Below are positions 46,480-54,014 of a DNA stretch of 64,000 nt, piece by piece. Each line of letters begins with the position of its first letter. Position 1 is the stretch's first letter. The translations under genes and the position numbers were made by a program. The stretch comes from a virus, in IMG/VR virus record IMGVR_UViG_3300046361_000034, positions 19,006 through 83,005 of that record. The stretch is one strand, 5' to 3'. A model generated the notes under the pieces. That model saw only the letters and a program-made list of their open reading frames with translations, was not told the DNA's origin and ran no database searches.

Positions 46480-46944
46480 TTAGTCTATTATTATTAGTTC
46501 GTATTTATTATTTTCTCCACCATGAGGTTCACAGTTAAAACTAGTACCAAAGTATTCTAGTTCATGTATATTATTTCTAAAATATCTATCAATTTCCATG
46601 ATTTCATATATTCCTGGATTTCTACTATAAGTTCTTAAAGTATTAGTACTATCAAAATGTGCAGTAGAATTTATATGCTTATATACAGGCCTATTAAAAC
46701 TATCAATTCCTCTGAATTTAATTTTCATTTCTAGTTTAATACCTATATCAACAGTATGTTTAACTTCTACAGGTTTACCGCAATCATTGCAAGTATATAA
46801 AATTGCAAAATAATTTCCTTTATTAAAGAGTTTAGCATAGTCTTTAGATGGTTTTCTATAAGTACTAGGATATAAATAAGTTCTAATTACAGGCTTAGCA
46901 TGGTGACAAAAACAACATATATTTACTTCAACTTCTTCACTCAT
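46480..46944 (-). CDS. Zinc-ribbon-like protein of unknown function
   Basis: A 154-residue protein with an N-terminal CCFCH cluster (Cys10, Cys11, Cys13) and a second CNDC pair (Cys52, Cys55), together a likely zinc ribbon. The rest is mixed alpha/beta with an IYEIMEIDRYFRNN region and a C-terminal Cys/His/Gly segment (NCEPHGGEN). Such small phage ribbons often bind nucleic acid or act as transcription modulators, but nothing specific is recognised. Its start overlaps the upstream gene's TGA by 8 bases. Confidence 0.65.
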   Translation of the reverse strand: MSEEVEVNICCFCHHAKPVIRTYLYPSTYRKPSKDYAKLFNKGNYFAILYTCNDCGKPVEVKHTVDIGIKLEMKIKFRGIDSFNRPVYKHINSTAHFDSTNTLRTYSRNPGIYEIMEIDRYFRNNIHELEYFGTSFNCEPHGGENNKYELIIID

Positions 46945-47167
46945 TTTTTCTTAGGTTTAGGTCATTTCTAGTTTCATATATACTTCTACCAACTTGTATA
47001 CATATTGCCCAACCAGGTACAGTTTCAGTAGCTAACATAATACCAACAAAATAATGGCTTTGAGCTTCTCTGTATTTTGCACTATCGGGTTTATATCCAA
47101 ATTCCTGCATACGTATCATGAACTGATGTTCTAATTCTTTCTGTTTTTTAATTGTGATTTTTGCCAT
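46937..47167 (-). CDS. Small hypothetical protein
   Basis: A 76-residue protein with a basic N-terminus (MAKITIKKQKELEHQFMIRM) and the segment YREAQSHYFVGIMLATETVPGWAI, which is moderately hydrophobic but too short of charge-free length for a clear membrane span. Ends in TGA, overlapping the next start. It is the first gene after a hairpin, so it may have separate transcription. Function not recognised. Confidence 0.6.
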   Translation of the reverse strand: MAKITIKKQKELEHQFMIRMQEFGYKPDSAKYREAQSHYFVGIMLATETVPGWAICIQVGRSIYETRNDLNLRKNE

Positions 47168-47183
47168 AGCTTGTTGTTTAGTT

Positions 47184-47216
47184 AATACCTGTTAATCTTT
47201 ATGACTAACAGGTATT
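47184..47216 (-). terminator. Stable hairpin between small early genes (possible terminator)
   Basis: An 11-bp perfect stem (47184-47194 with 47206-47216) with an 11-base loop lies downstream of the 46-residue gene and upstream of the next. No good U-run follows on the minus strand, so it may be a processing or attenuation hairpin rather than a classical terminator. Confidence 0.45.
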
Positions 47217-47230
47217 TGTTATTTAATAAT

Positions 47231-47371
47231 CTACCTTTCTGCTTCTTTTAATCCTTTGTACCGATTATCAAATCTATTCATTTCAGTATTATTAAAAATT
47301 TCATTACAGACTTCTTTAATTCTTTCTAATGTTACTTCTCCATATTTTGGATTACTTTTATCATCTTCCAT
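47231..47371 (-). CDS. 46-residue small protein
   Basis: This short frame begins with ATG at 47369-47371 and ends in TAG. The product opens MEDDKSNPKYGEVTLERIKE and continues as a charged, helical peptide with one Cys and an N-x-RFDNRYKGLKEAER end. It reads like real coding sequence (codon pattern as in neighbours) and fills the gap between the HNH gene and the hairpin. No function recognised. Confidence 0.6.
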   Translation of the reverse strand: MEDDKSNPKYGEVTLERIKEVCNEIFNNTEMNRFDNRYKGLKEAER

Positions 47372-47406
47372 TATCAATTATCCATTAATGCACGTTGTTG
47401 TATAAA

Positions 47407-47910
47407 CTAACATTCAGTTCTACATTTATTATTTATAATGTCAGATACTAATCCTACAGAAATATTATATTCCTTAGCTAATTTTCTCATACTACCTTTA
47501 TTATTATTATAATCTTGTCTTAATTGTTTTACTTTTTCAAAACTTATTACTGATGTATTATGATTTTCTCCTTTTAAACTAGAATTTGTATGTAATCCTG
47601 TTATAACAGCGTGTTTCATATTTTCTGAATGAGTATTCCATTCTAAATTAGATTTAATATCATTATCTTTAATACCATCTTTATGATTTACTTGTGGTTT
47701 ATTTTCAGGATTAGGAATAAAAGCAGAAGCTACTAATCTACAAACACGTAAATTTCTTCTACTTTTATTACCTTTTAATCCTATGTAATTATAACCATCT
47801 TTATCTTTAGATTTATTTATTAAAGTTCCGTCTAATTTTGTAATAGTACTATCTTCATAAACAATAAATTTTACTTTAGTTCTTTTACATATAAACGTTT
47901 TATTTTTCAT
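47407..47910 (-). CDS. HNH homing-type endonuclease
   Basis: The 167-residue product has an N-terminal NUMOD4-like region, then a His-Asn-His core at about residues 60-107 (VCRLVASAFIPNPENKPQVNHKDG and the following DNDIKSNLEWNTHSENMKHA), and a C-terminal helix-turn-helix-like DNA-binding part (LRQDYNNNKGSMRKLAKEY; ISVGLVSDIINNK). This is the layout of free-standing phage homing endonucleases, which nick or cut related genomes lacking the insertion and drive their own spread. It starts by one-base overlap with the thyX stop and ends with TAG, unlike most neighbours, consistent with a later insertion. Confidence 0.88.
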   Translation of the reverse strand: MKNKTFICKRTKVKFIVYEDSTITKLDGTLINKSKDKDGYNYIGLKGNKSRRNLRVCRLVASAFIPNPENKPQVNHKDGIKDNDIKSNLEWNTHSENMKHAVITGLHTNSSLKGENHNTSVISFEKVKQLRQDYNNNKGSMRKLAKEYNISVGLVSDIINNKCRTEC

Positions 47911-48938
47911 TATAAATTTATTAGTTCTCTATATTGTAAATACCCTTTAAAATTTCTAGACCAACCATATTCAATATTATCTCCTTCTTGTTTTATATGA
48001 TAATTTCTTTCTTCTTGTGTCATATTTCTTGCTATATGTTCAAAAGGACTTGCATGTTTACTATTAACTAATCTATCATATAATTCTAAATCAGCTTTAT
48101 AATCAATTGCTTGTTCTTTACCTGCTATGTGGTATGATACTCTAGCACATCTGACAATAGATATTTTTCTAATTGCTTCATTAATTACATCTTCTGTTAC
48201 TAATGAATCTTTATTATGGCTTAAAAACTCTTGTTTTAAATAATCTTTATCAATAACATCACCATAAGGTAAATGCCATTCTTCCTCTTTCAATAATTTA
48301 GGAGTTGATTCATTAATTGCATCATATATAGATTCAGCAGTAAACATCATATGGATATCAGCTTGACCTTGATTAATTTGTAACCATCCAAGTACATCAT
48401 TATAAGTAGGACATTGAAATTTATTACTATTAGGTAATTGTAAATTATTAATAGCTTTATTTCTAGTTTTAAATAGTCCATTAGGGGTATTATATTGAGG
48501 ACACCTTAATTCAAAGAAGTTTTCCCATTCAGTTGCAGTAACAAGTACTTTATGATACATAAATGGTTCAAGTAATCTATTACATAATTGTTTAGTTACT
48601 CCATCACTATTTAAACCTTTAGCAGCTGTTATAGCTTTAGTACTAGCCATTAACCAATTTCCTACTAAACTATTTTCACGTTCTTCTTCTATAGTAAAAT
48701 ACTCACTACCTTGCATACCACTATGATCTTTTTGCCAAGCATAAGGTATAAATGGATTTTCTTGAATACTTTTAACCATTGTTTCAAATCTAATAGCTCT
48801 ACTACTAGCACTATTACGACTAAACATTCTATGTGTATTAAATTCAGCAAGTATATATCTAGGCATAATAACTTCTAATGTAGTAAGTCTATTACCAAAT
48901 TTATTTATACTATCTGCAACAACTTTTGCACTAATCAT
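47910..48938 (-). CDS. thyX: FAD-dependent thymidylate synthase ThyX
   Basis: A 342-residue protein carrying the ThyX signature THRMFSRNSASSR (His36, Arg37, Ser40, Arg47), the RHRxxSxNxxSxR-type site that binds dUMP and FAD. The enzyme converts dUMP to dTMP with methylene-tetrahydrofolate and NAD(P)H. Further conserved parts are the ARVSYHIAGKE block near residue 265 and HASPFEHIARNM near residue 292. The protein is longer than many bacterial ThyX enzymes, as in several phage forms. It overlaps the MazG-like gene upstream by 8 bases and the HNH gene downstream by 1 base. With a very AT-rich genome, extra dTMP supply makes sense. Confidence 0.92.
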   Translation of the reverse strand: MISAKVVADSINKFGNRLTTLEVIMPRYILAEFNTHRMFSRNSASSRAIRFETMVKSIQENPFIPYAWQKDHSGMQGSEYFTIEEERENSLVGNWLMASTKAITAAKGLNSDGVTKQLCNRLLEPFMYHKVLVTATEWENFFELRCPQYNTPNGLFKTRNKAINNLQLPNSNKFQCPTYNDVLGWLQINQGQADIHMMFTAESIYDAINESTPKLLKEEEWHLPYGDVIDKDYLKQEFLSHNKDSLVTEDVINEAIRKISIVRCARVSYHIAGKEQAIDYKADLELYDRLVNSKHASPFEHIARNMTQEERNYHIKQEGDNIEYGWSRNFKGYLQYRELINL

Positions 48939-49404
48939 TATTTAGATATTTATCAATTATGCTTTTTAAATCAGGCTCTTCCCAACCGATAGCTTTCAAT
49001 ACTTTATTATTATCTTTACGATAAACTACCCAATATTGATTAACTTTTTTTACATAACAAGTAATATCATCACTTTGATAAGCTTCTATAGTCTCAGCAG
49101 CATGATTTTCGTCTTTACAAACTTTAGTCATATTACTTCTATGAACTTCTGCAAATAACTCATCTTTAATTACCCATAATCCGTGTTCAATTAATGTACC
49201 ATCAAGGAAATATTGTAAGTCTATTAATGCATCAGCAATTTCTACTATATCTTTACTAGAAGCTGCTACAGAATATTCATTAAGTTCTTCTAACATATAA
49301 CCAGTACGAGCGATAGTTCTTTCTAAAGGCAAACAATAAGGAACATTACTAACAGGATGCCCAAACACTTCATGAAATTCTTTAACTTGTTCTATACTTG
49401 TCAT
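48931..49404 (-). CDS. MazG/PRA-PH-like nucleotide pyrophosphohydrolase
   Basis: The 157-residue protein shows the all-alpha NTP pyrophosphohydrolase pattern: helix 1 with EQVKEFHEVFG, then GYMLEELNEYSVAA (EExxE-like metal site) and DIVEIADALIDLQYFLDG (ExxD site), as in phosphoribosyl-ATP pyrophosphohydrolase/MazG-like phage enzymes. A short C-terminal extension (about residues 110-157) containing a WVVYRKDNNKVLKAIGW strand pair is common in phage members. Likely role: hydrolysis of dNTPs or of an alarmone, to adjust nucleotide pools next to thyX. It ends in TAG and overlaps thyX by 8 bases. Confidence 0.8.
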   Translation of the reverse strand: MTSIEQVKEFHEVFGHPVSNVPYCLPLERTIARTGYMLEELNEYSVAASSKDIVEIADALIDLQYFLDGTLIEHGLWVIKDELFAEVHRSNMTKVCKDENHAAETIEAYQSDDITCYVKKVNQYWVVYRKDNNKVLKAIGWEEPDLKSIIDKYLNND

Positions 49405-49405
49405 A

Positions 49406-50074
49406 TTATTTTTTTTTAAATGTACATATTACACTTTCTCCACTTCTTTTAATAGGAGGATTAATATTCTCAATTATCTCATCTTCATTCCAAACTAAAG
49501 TAGGCATTTTATCATGAATTACTTTCTTAGTTCTAATACCTAATGTTTTATTATCTTCAGCAGGTAATTCAACTTTAATAGTATCTTCACGATTTTTAAT
49601 AGCTTCTTTAACTTCATCTTGTATAGCATATAAAGCCATTAAATAACTATCACCACATTCTGTAAAATCATAAGTAATACCAGTATTTTGTATTCTTAAG
49701 TCTGCTCCATAAATTTGTAATGTTTTACCACCATCTAAAGATTTTCTAACAGCACCTAAAATTAATTCTTTAAGTTCCTTATCTCCTTTTTGAGAATCTA
49801 AACATAATTCATTGATTTTACCTACACGTTTTAAAGCAATAAATGCTTGTATTGGGTCAATATTACCTTCTTTAACTTGCCATGCAAATTCTTTAGCAAC
49901 ATCTTCATGAGCTATTAAAGATATATTAAGGAATTTTTGTAGACCAGTAATTTGTTCTTCATCTGTATCATTAGGATTCCAAGTACTTTGAGGCTCTTGT
50001 TGTGGTTCTTCTTTAAATTCAGGTGGAGTTTGTTTTGCCCAATCTGTATTATTATCATTAGAATTTTCTTGCAT
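49406..50074 (-). CDS. Conserved hypothetical early protein
   Basis: I place the start at the ATG at 50072-50074 (222 residues). A TTG at 50104 would add 10 residues, but all neighbours use ATG. The first 45 residues are acidic, Gln/Pro/Asn-rich and probably disordered. A helical domain follows (LIAHEDVAKEFAWQVKEGNID; IQAFIALKRVGKINELCLD), then a small beta domain with IYGADLRIQNTGITYDFTEC. No function is recognised. It is 2 bases ahead of the MazG-like gene and is preceded by a 106-base non-coding leader, so it may begin a transcription unit. Confidence 0.65.
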   Translation of the reverse strand: MQENSNDNNTDWAKQTPPEFKEEPQQEPQSTWNPNDTDEEQITGLQKFLNISLIAHEDVAKEFAWQVKEGNIDPIQAFIALKRVGKINELCLDSQKGDKELKELILGAVRKSLDGGKTLQIYGADLRIQNTGITYDFTECGDSYLMALYAIQDEVKEAIKNREDTIKVELPAEDNKTLGIRTKKVIHDKMPTLVWNEDEIIENINPPIKRSGESVICTFKKK

Positions 50075-50123
50075 AATTTGACGTATTTTAAGGCGATTTG
50101 CCAAGTTAAAAATTGATTTTTGT

Positions 50124-50138
50124 AGGTAGATACCTTTG
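50124..50138. promoter_or_regulatory. Palindromic site in a 106-base early leader, possible operator
   Basis: The gap 50075-50180 contains AGGTAGATACCT (50124-50135), a near-palindrome with 5-bp arms. The adjoining plus-strand TACCTTTG (50131-50138) matches the Bacteroidota TAnnTTTG box, but no TTTG element lies at the right distance, and on the minus strand only a partial match (TATCTTTT) is seen. It may be an operator or chance. Confidence 0.3.
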
Positions 50139-50180
50139 CCTATAAAAGATAGATTGTGGGAGTTTTATGTGCTTTATCGA

Positions 50181-51257
50181 CTAGAATGGTAATATATCTT
50201 TGTTATCTGAAATACTATTTAACTTTATACCTAATCTATCTAATATAACATCAAATGCTTCACGAGCATCATCAGAATTACAATACTTTTGTCTAAACTC
50301 AATAAGTAAATCATTTACTCCTAATTTAGATATAAGAAATTGTTTGATTTTATCAACAGCAATTTTAAAATAAGACTGTGATTTAAGGTGTACTTTAATA
50401 TGTTCATTCTTTACAACAATCTCTTGTCCGTTTTCAGTAGCAATAAATTCAATATTGTTTCCTATAATCTTAGGTTTAATACTTTTAAGTTTTTCATGTG
50501 GTACAGTTGATACATATTTCATATCATCATAGTTCTGATCAACAAAGTTAAATTTACCTTCAGCTTCATTAAGCTTAGATGTAAAATATGATGATTCCCA
50601 AGCACCAGGAATTTTTCTATCTCTATCTAACTTAATAATACTAGGATTAAGATTATAAGATTTTTTAAAGTTTTTAATATTACAAACAAAAAGTTTACCT
50701 ACATAGAAATTACCAATAGATTTATTAACAATATCTCCATAATAATCAGAATGAAATAATATATCTTTTTGTTTAATAAGGTTATTATTAAAAGTATCAA
50801 ATTGAGATTTAGATATAAAAAATCTTATAGTAAAAGAGTTATTTACATCATTAACAATATTATCAACACTAATTGCTAAACTTTTACCTATAAAAGGTTG
50901 TTCATTCCATAAAGCCTCAATATTATGTTTATGTGTATTAATTTGAATTTTATAATTTTCTCTAAGAAATATAAGAAAAGCCATTTTAAGACCTTCTCCA
51001 TGTTGACCAATAGCTTCTTTATTATTCCCTTTTTCAGATTCTCCTATTTTAAGAAATTCTAAATTTTCAGGTAAATAATTATTAGATAAAATTACTTCAG
51101 TAAGAGATTCATTTGTATAAGTATCAATTAAATCAGTTACTTTATGTTGTTGGGTAAATTTACCATAATCCATAAAATTTTGATATACTTCACGTAACGC
51201 TTCTTGAATACCCCAATCTTTAAGATAATTTTCTCCTATACCATATTGTATAATCAT
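50181..51257 (-). CDS. GHKL-fold (Hsp90/MutL/histidine-kinase-like) ATPase, role unknown
   Basis: A 358-residue protein with the Bergerat ATP-binding pattern: N-box REVYQNFMDYG (Glu23, Asn27 in ExxxN spacing) and the glycine-rich lid GQHGEGLKMAF at residues 84-94. The usual DxGxG block between them is not obvious and may be replaced by the IGESEKG stretch. After residue 200 there is a Lys-rich mixed domain (IIKLDRDRKIPGAWESSYF) and a C-terminal helical end. GHKL proteins power DNA repair, topoisomerase or chaperone machines. No partner domain is visible here. It lies between ligase-linked genes and nucleotide-metabolism genes and overlaps the upstream gene by 4 bases. Ends in TAG. Confidence 0.75.
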   Translation of the reverse strand: MIIQYGIGENYLKDWGIQEALREVYQNFMDYGKFTQQHKVTDLIDTYTNESLTEVILSNNYLPENLEFLKIGESEKGNNKEAIGQHGEGLKMAFLIFLRENYKIQINTHKHNIEALWNEQPFIGKSLAISVDNIVNDVNNSFTIRFFISKSQFDTFNNNLIKQKDILFHSDYYGDIVNKSIGNFYVGKLFVCNIKNFKKSYNLNPSIIKLDRDRKIPGAWESSYFTSKLNEAEGKFNFVDQNYDDMKYVSTVPHEKLKSIKPKIIGNNIEFIATENGQEIVVKNEHIKVHLKSQSYFKIAVDKIKQFLISKLGVNDLLIEFRQKYCNSDDAREAFDVILDRLGIKLNSISDNKDILPF

Positions 51258-51634
51258 TCTATAATTTTTATAGGTTTAACATCACTTGTTTTAAATAAAG
51301 TATTAATATCTTTAATTACTACATATAAGGTATTAGTAGTCGCTGCTCTATATATTTTACTATCTCTAATTAATCTTTTTCTACCAAGTTTTCCTTTAGA
51401 AAATTTAAAGATTTCTTCAAACATAGGACACCAATAGTATTTATTATTTTTTACAATAAGAATACTACAAGATTTGTTAAAAGGAATTCCTTTTAAATTA
51501 TTAAGTTTTAATTCATACGGAGTAAGTACATCATAATTTTTATAATATACATCTCTATTTGGATTAATTCTTATATATTCAAATTTAAAAGGTATCCTTT
51601 TAACAAATATTATTTCTATTAAGTTTTCAATCAT
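51254..51634 (-). CDS. Hypothetical early protein
   Basis: The 126-residue basic protein has no recognised motif. It shows a first beta-rich half (EIIFVKRIPFKFEYIRINPN) and a Lys/Arg-rich second half (GKLGRKRLIRDSKIYRAA) that could bind nucleic acid. Its TGA overlaps the start of the GHKL gene (ATGA-type, 4 bases) and its start overlaps the preceding gene by 8 bases, so all three are translationally linked. Confidence 0.6.
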   Translation of the reverse strand: MIENLIEIIFVKRIPFKFEYIRINPNRDVYYKNYDVLTPYELKLNNLKGIPFNKSCSILIVKNNKYYWCPMFEEIFKFSKGKLGRKRLIRDSKIYRAATTNTLYVVIKDINTLFKTSDVKPIKIIE

Positions 51635-51989
51635 AAGTAAAAATTATAGAGGGTTCTCCAATAGTTGCATTAAAATAAGAAATGTTGTTAGTATCAAAAA
51701 GTTCAATAATATATTTTACTTTTGGTTCTAAACATTTTACAACAATAGTACTTTTAAATTTTAATTTTATAATATCTTCTAAAGTTTTAGAATATAAATA
51801 TAAATCATGTTCAGGTATTCTTACAAAATATTGAAAACGTGTTTTCAATTTATTATCTATTTTAATAAGATTAAAATCAAGAGTATAAGTTTTATTATAA
51901 TTAATATAAGTAGTTTTACCTATTTTAGTTTTATAACTTGTAATAAGTTGTCCTTTTACTTTAACTATTTTAAAATCTAAATTATTCAT
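51627..51989 (-). CDS. Hypothetical early protein
   Basis: A 120-residue basic, beta-rich protein (repeated Tyr/Ile/Lys strands such as TRFQYFVRIPEHDLYLYSKT and STIVVKCLEPKVKYIIEL). It overlaps the DNA ligase stop by 8 bases and the next gene by 8 bases. No domain is recognised. A role near DNA ligation is only suggested by the tight coupling. Confidence 0.6.
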   Translation of the reverse strand: MNNLDFKIVKVKGQLITSYKTKIGKTTYINYNKTYTLDFNLIKIDNKLKTRFQYFVRIPEHDLYLYSKTLEDIIKLKFKSTIVVKCLEPKVKYIIELFDTNNISYFNATIGEPSIIFTYD

Positions 51990-53289
51990 AATCTCTTACA
52001 GTATTATTAATAACATGTAATGGTTTACCATCTTCTGTATATTCATAAAAAGTACAAGTAAGTAATTTACCTATATAATTATGTTTCTGATAAAGTATAG
52101 AACTTTTAAATTCTTCATTACCAGTAGGATTAACTTCAAATTCTTTACCATCTTTAGTAATACATACAAATAAAGCTAAGCTAGGATTTACAGTTTGAGG
52201 CTTAACATCAATAATTTTAAATTCATCATCCATACAACGTTTAAGTTTAACCATAGTCATAGGTCTTTTACCAAAAGTATATATAGCTTCAGAATCTCTT
52301 AATATAGTCCCCTCATATCCATCTTTGATATAAGTATCTGTTTGTAATTGTACATTATAATCATCGACTATTCTTAAAGTCTTAACATATTCGATAGAAC
52401 TATCTAATCTTTCAATAGTATGTACTAATAAAGATTTCATTATTTTAATTCTATCAATGTTTTTAACATTAGGTATAGCTAAATCAAAACATACAAATTT
52501 AAGTCTAGGAGTATTAAGATTTGGCTTCTTAACAGCAGATGATATAGTTTGTAACAACTCGTTATGAATATATAACTCACCATCAAATACTATATCTATT
52601 AATTCTTCTCCTATAGTTGTAGTAAAAATTTCTTTATAGTTTTCAAACTCTTGTTCAATATGAGGAATACTATATTCTAAACCTTCTTTACTTAATAATT
52701 GTACTTTACCTAAATTATTAATACTGATAGTACATCTTACTCCATTAATCTTAGGTTGAATAAGACAAGGAAATTTTATAATAATAGCATTAGATTCTTT
52801 CTTAGCAAATGGACTCATCAAGTAATAATACTTTCTATCATCCCATACTTTACCAGTAGGATCAACCCATGTAGGTTTCTTAGCAGTTTTAGAGCTTCTA
52901 AAATACTGCTGTGCTTTCATTGGTTTAAGATTTCCATCTAAATCAGTTGTATTAAATCTTAAATTTTCTTTTAAAAATAAATGTATATTTTTATCAGCAG
53001 TAAAAGCAGCACTAGTATCATTAAAGTTTAAATCATCTAATGATTTATAACCTTCTCTACGTTTTTTATTATAAAGAGATTGTATATCATTTTCAGCTTG
53101 AGATAAAGGAGAAGTTTCATTAACTTTATTTATATTTTTTCCTTGAATGTTATCTCTCCTATTTTCAATTAATTTCCCTCCTAATTCTCCATAAGAAATA
53201 AGAATACTTATTCCTGATGTATTTTGAATAGTTTTGGCTTCCCATTGTAAAATAGTTCCTTTACTATCTTTTTTATATAAAGTTATCAT
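51982..53289 (-). CDS. ATP-dependent DNA ligase with N-terminal WGR-like domain
   Basis: The 435-residue enzyme shows nucleotidyltransferase motifs in order: I QPKINGVR with catalytic Lys180 (KxNG in place of the usual KxDG), III FDGELY, IIIa KFVCFDLA, IV DGYEGTILRD, V MVKLKR, followed by an OB-type C-terminus (NYIGKLLTCTFYEYTEDGKPLHV). It seals nicks in duplex DNA using ATP and would finish replication or recombination products. The first 80 residues resemble a WGR domain (KDSKGTILQWEAKTI; ISYGELGGK), a DNA-binding module known from PARPs and phage ligases. Overlaps the small gene at 51627 and follows another small gene by 3 bases. Confidence 0.88.
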   Translation of the reverse strand: MITLYKKDSKGTILQWEAKTIQNTSGISILISYGELGGKLIENRRDNIQGKNINKVNETSPLSQAENDIQSLYNKKRREGYKSLDDLNFNDTSAAFTADKNIHLFLKENLRFNTTDLDGNLKPMKAQQYFRSSKTAKKPTWVDPTGKVWDDRKYYYLMSPFAKKESNAIIIKFPCLIQPKINGVRCTISINNLGKVQLLSKEGLEYSIPHIEQEFENYKEIFTTTIGEELIDIVFDGELYIHNELLQTISSAVKKPNLNTPRLKFVCFDLAIPNVKNIDRIKIMKSLLVHTIERLDSSIEYVKTLRIVDDYNVQLQTDTYIKDGYEGTILRDSEAIYTFGKRPMTMVKLKRCMDDEFKIIDVKPQTVNPSLALFVCITKDGKEFEVNPTGNEEFKSSILYQKHNYIGKLLTCTFYEYTEDGKPLHVINNTVRDYE

Positions 53290-53292
53290 AAA

Positions 53293-53529
53293 TTAAATTT
53301 TAAGTTTAAAGTATCTTTTTAACCAACTATGGTAATTAATTGCTTGTTTATTAATAAGTACTTTTCCATTATAAAATCGTACTTTAATTCCTTTATCTTG
53401 TTGTATATTAGTTTCGATACTTTCAATAGTACCAAATTCTCCATAATTAAATGATGTATCTTCATTAATACCTAATACATCACGTCTTAATTGTACAACA
53501 TTTCCTGTATAGGTAGTAATTTGTAACAT
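53293..53529 (-). CDS. Small hypothetical beta-rich protein
   Basis: A 78-residue product with an SH3-like pattern of short strands (GEFGTIESIETNIQQDKGIKV-type turn, RFYNGKVLINKQ), located 3 bases before the ligase gene. Such small barrels often bind nucleic acid or partner enzymes. No family is recognised and the call is only structural. Confidence 0.6.
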   Translation of the reverse strand: MLQITTYTGNVVQLRRDVLGINEDTSFNYGEFGTIESIETNIQQDKGIKVRFYNGKVLINKQAINYHSWLKRYFKLKI

Positions 53530-53531
53530 AT

Positions 53532-54014
53532 TTAATTATTTTTAATTATTATTTTTAATATAAGTCCAGTATTACTACCAGCTTTTTCAATAACAGATTG
53601 CCAACTTTTTATTGCCGAATTACATAAGTTTACTAACCACATATTATCTCGTTGATATTGTAAACTTCTAGTATATAATCTAAATTGAGGCTCTTTACCT
53701 TCTTTTATATCAATTCGTCTATGAGGAAATTGATATACTAAATCATAATATTGTTTAAAATTATTAAAGTTACCACAATAAGTAACTTCTTTAACATCTG
53801 AATTTTTTGTTATAAATGATTGATTAACTAGTTGTTCATATATGAATGGTTGAAGTTCTTTACTAGCTACAATTTCTTTTAATTCTTGAGCAGTACAAGG
53901 TAAAACAAGATACTTAAGAGTTTGTAATTCACTTTTTTGTTGTTTAACTACAACACTTCCTTTTTCAAATAACTTTACTTCAAGTAAACGATTTTTTTCT
54001 TTTATTGTATCCAT
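53532..54014 (-). CDS. Hypothetical early protein next to the primase gene
   Basis: The 160-residue product overlaps the end of the primase gene by 13 bases. It has a helical N-terminal part (DTIKEKNRLLEVKLFEKG) and a middle with ELKEIVASKELQPFIYEQL, ending in a helix (NLCNSAIKSWQSVIEKAG). No motif is recognised. Synteny with primase and ligase suggests a replication accessory role, which is inference only. Confidence 0.6.
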   Translation of the reverse strand: MDTIKEKNRLLEVKLFEKGSVVVKQQKSELQTLKYLVLPCTAQELKEIVASKELQPFIYEQLVNQSFITKNSDVKEVTYCGNFNNFKQYYDLVYQFPHRRIDIKEGKEPQFRLYTRSLQYQRDNMWLVNLCNSAIKSWQSVIEKAGSNTGLILKIIIKNN

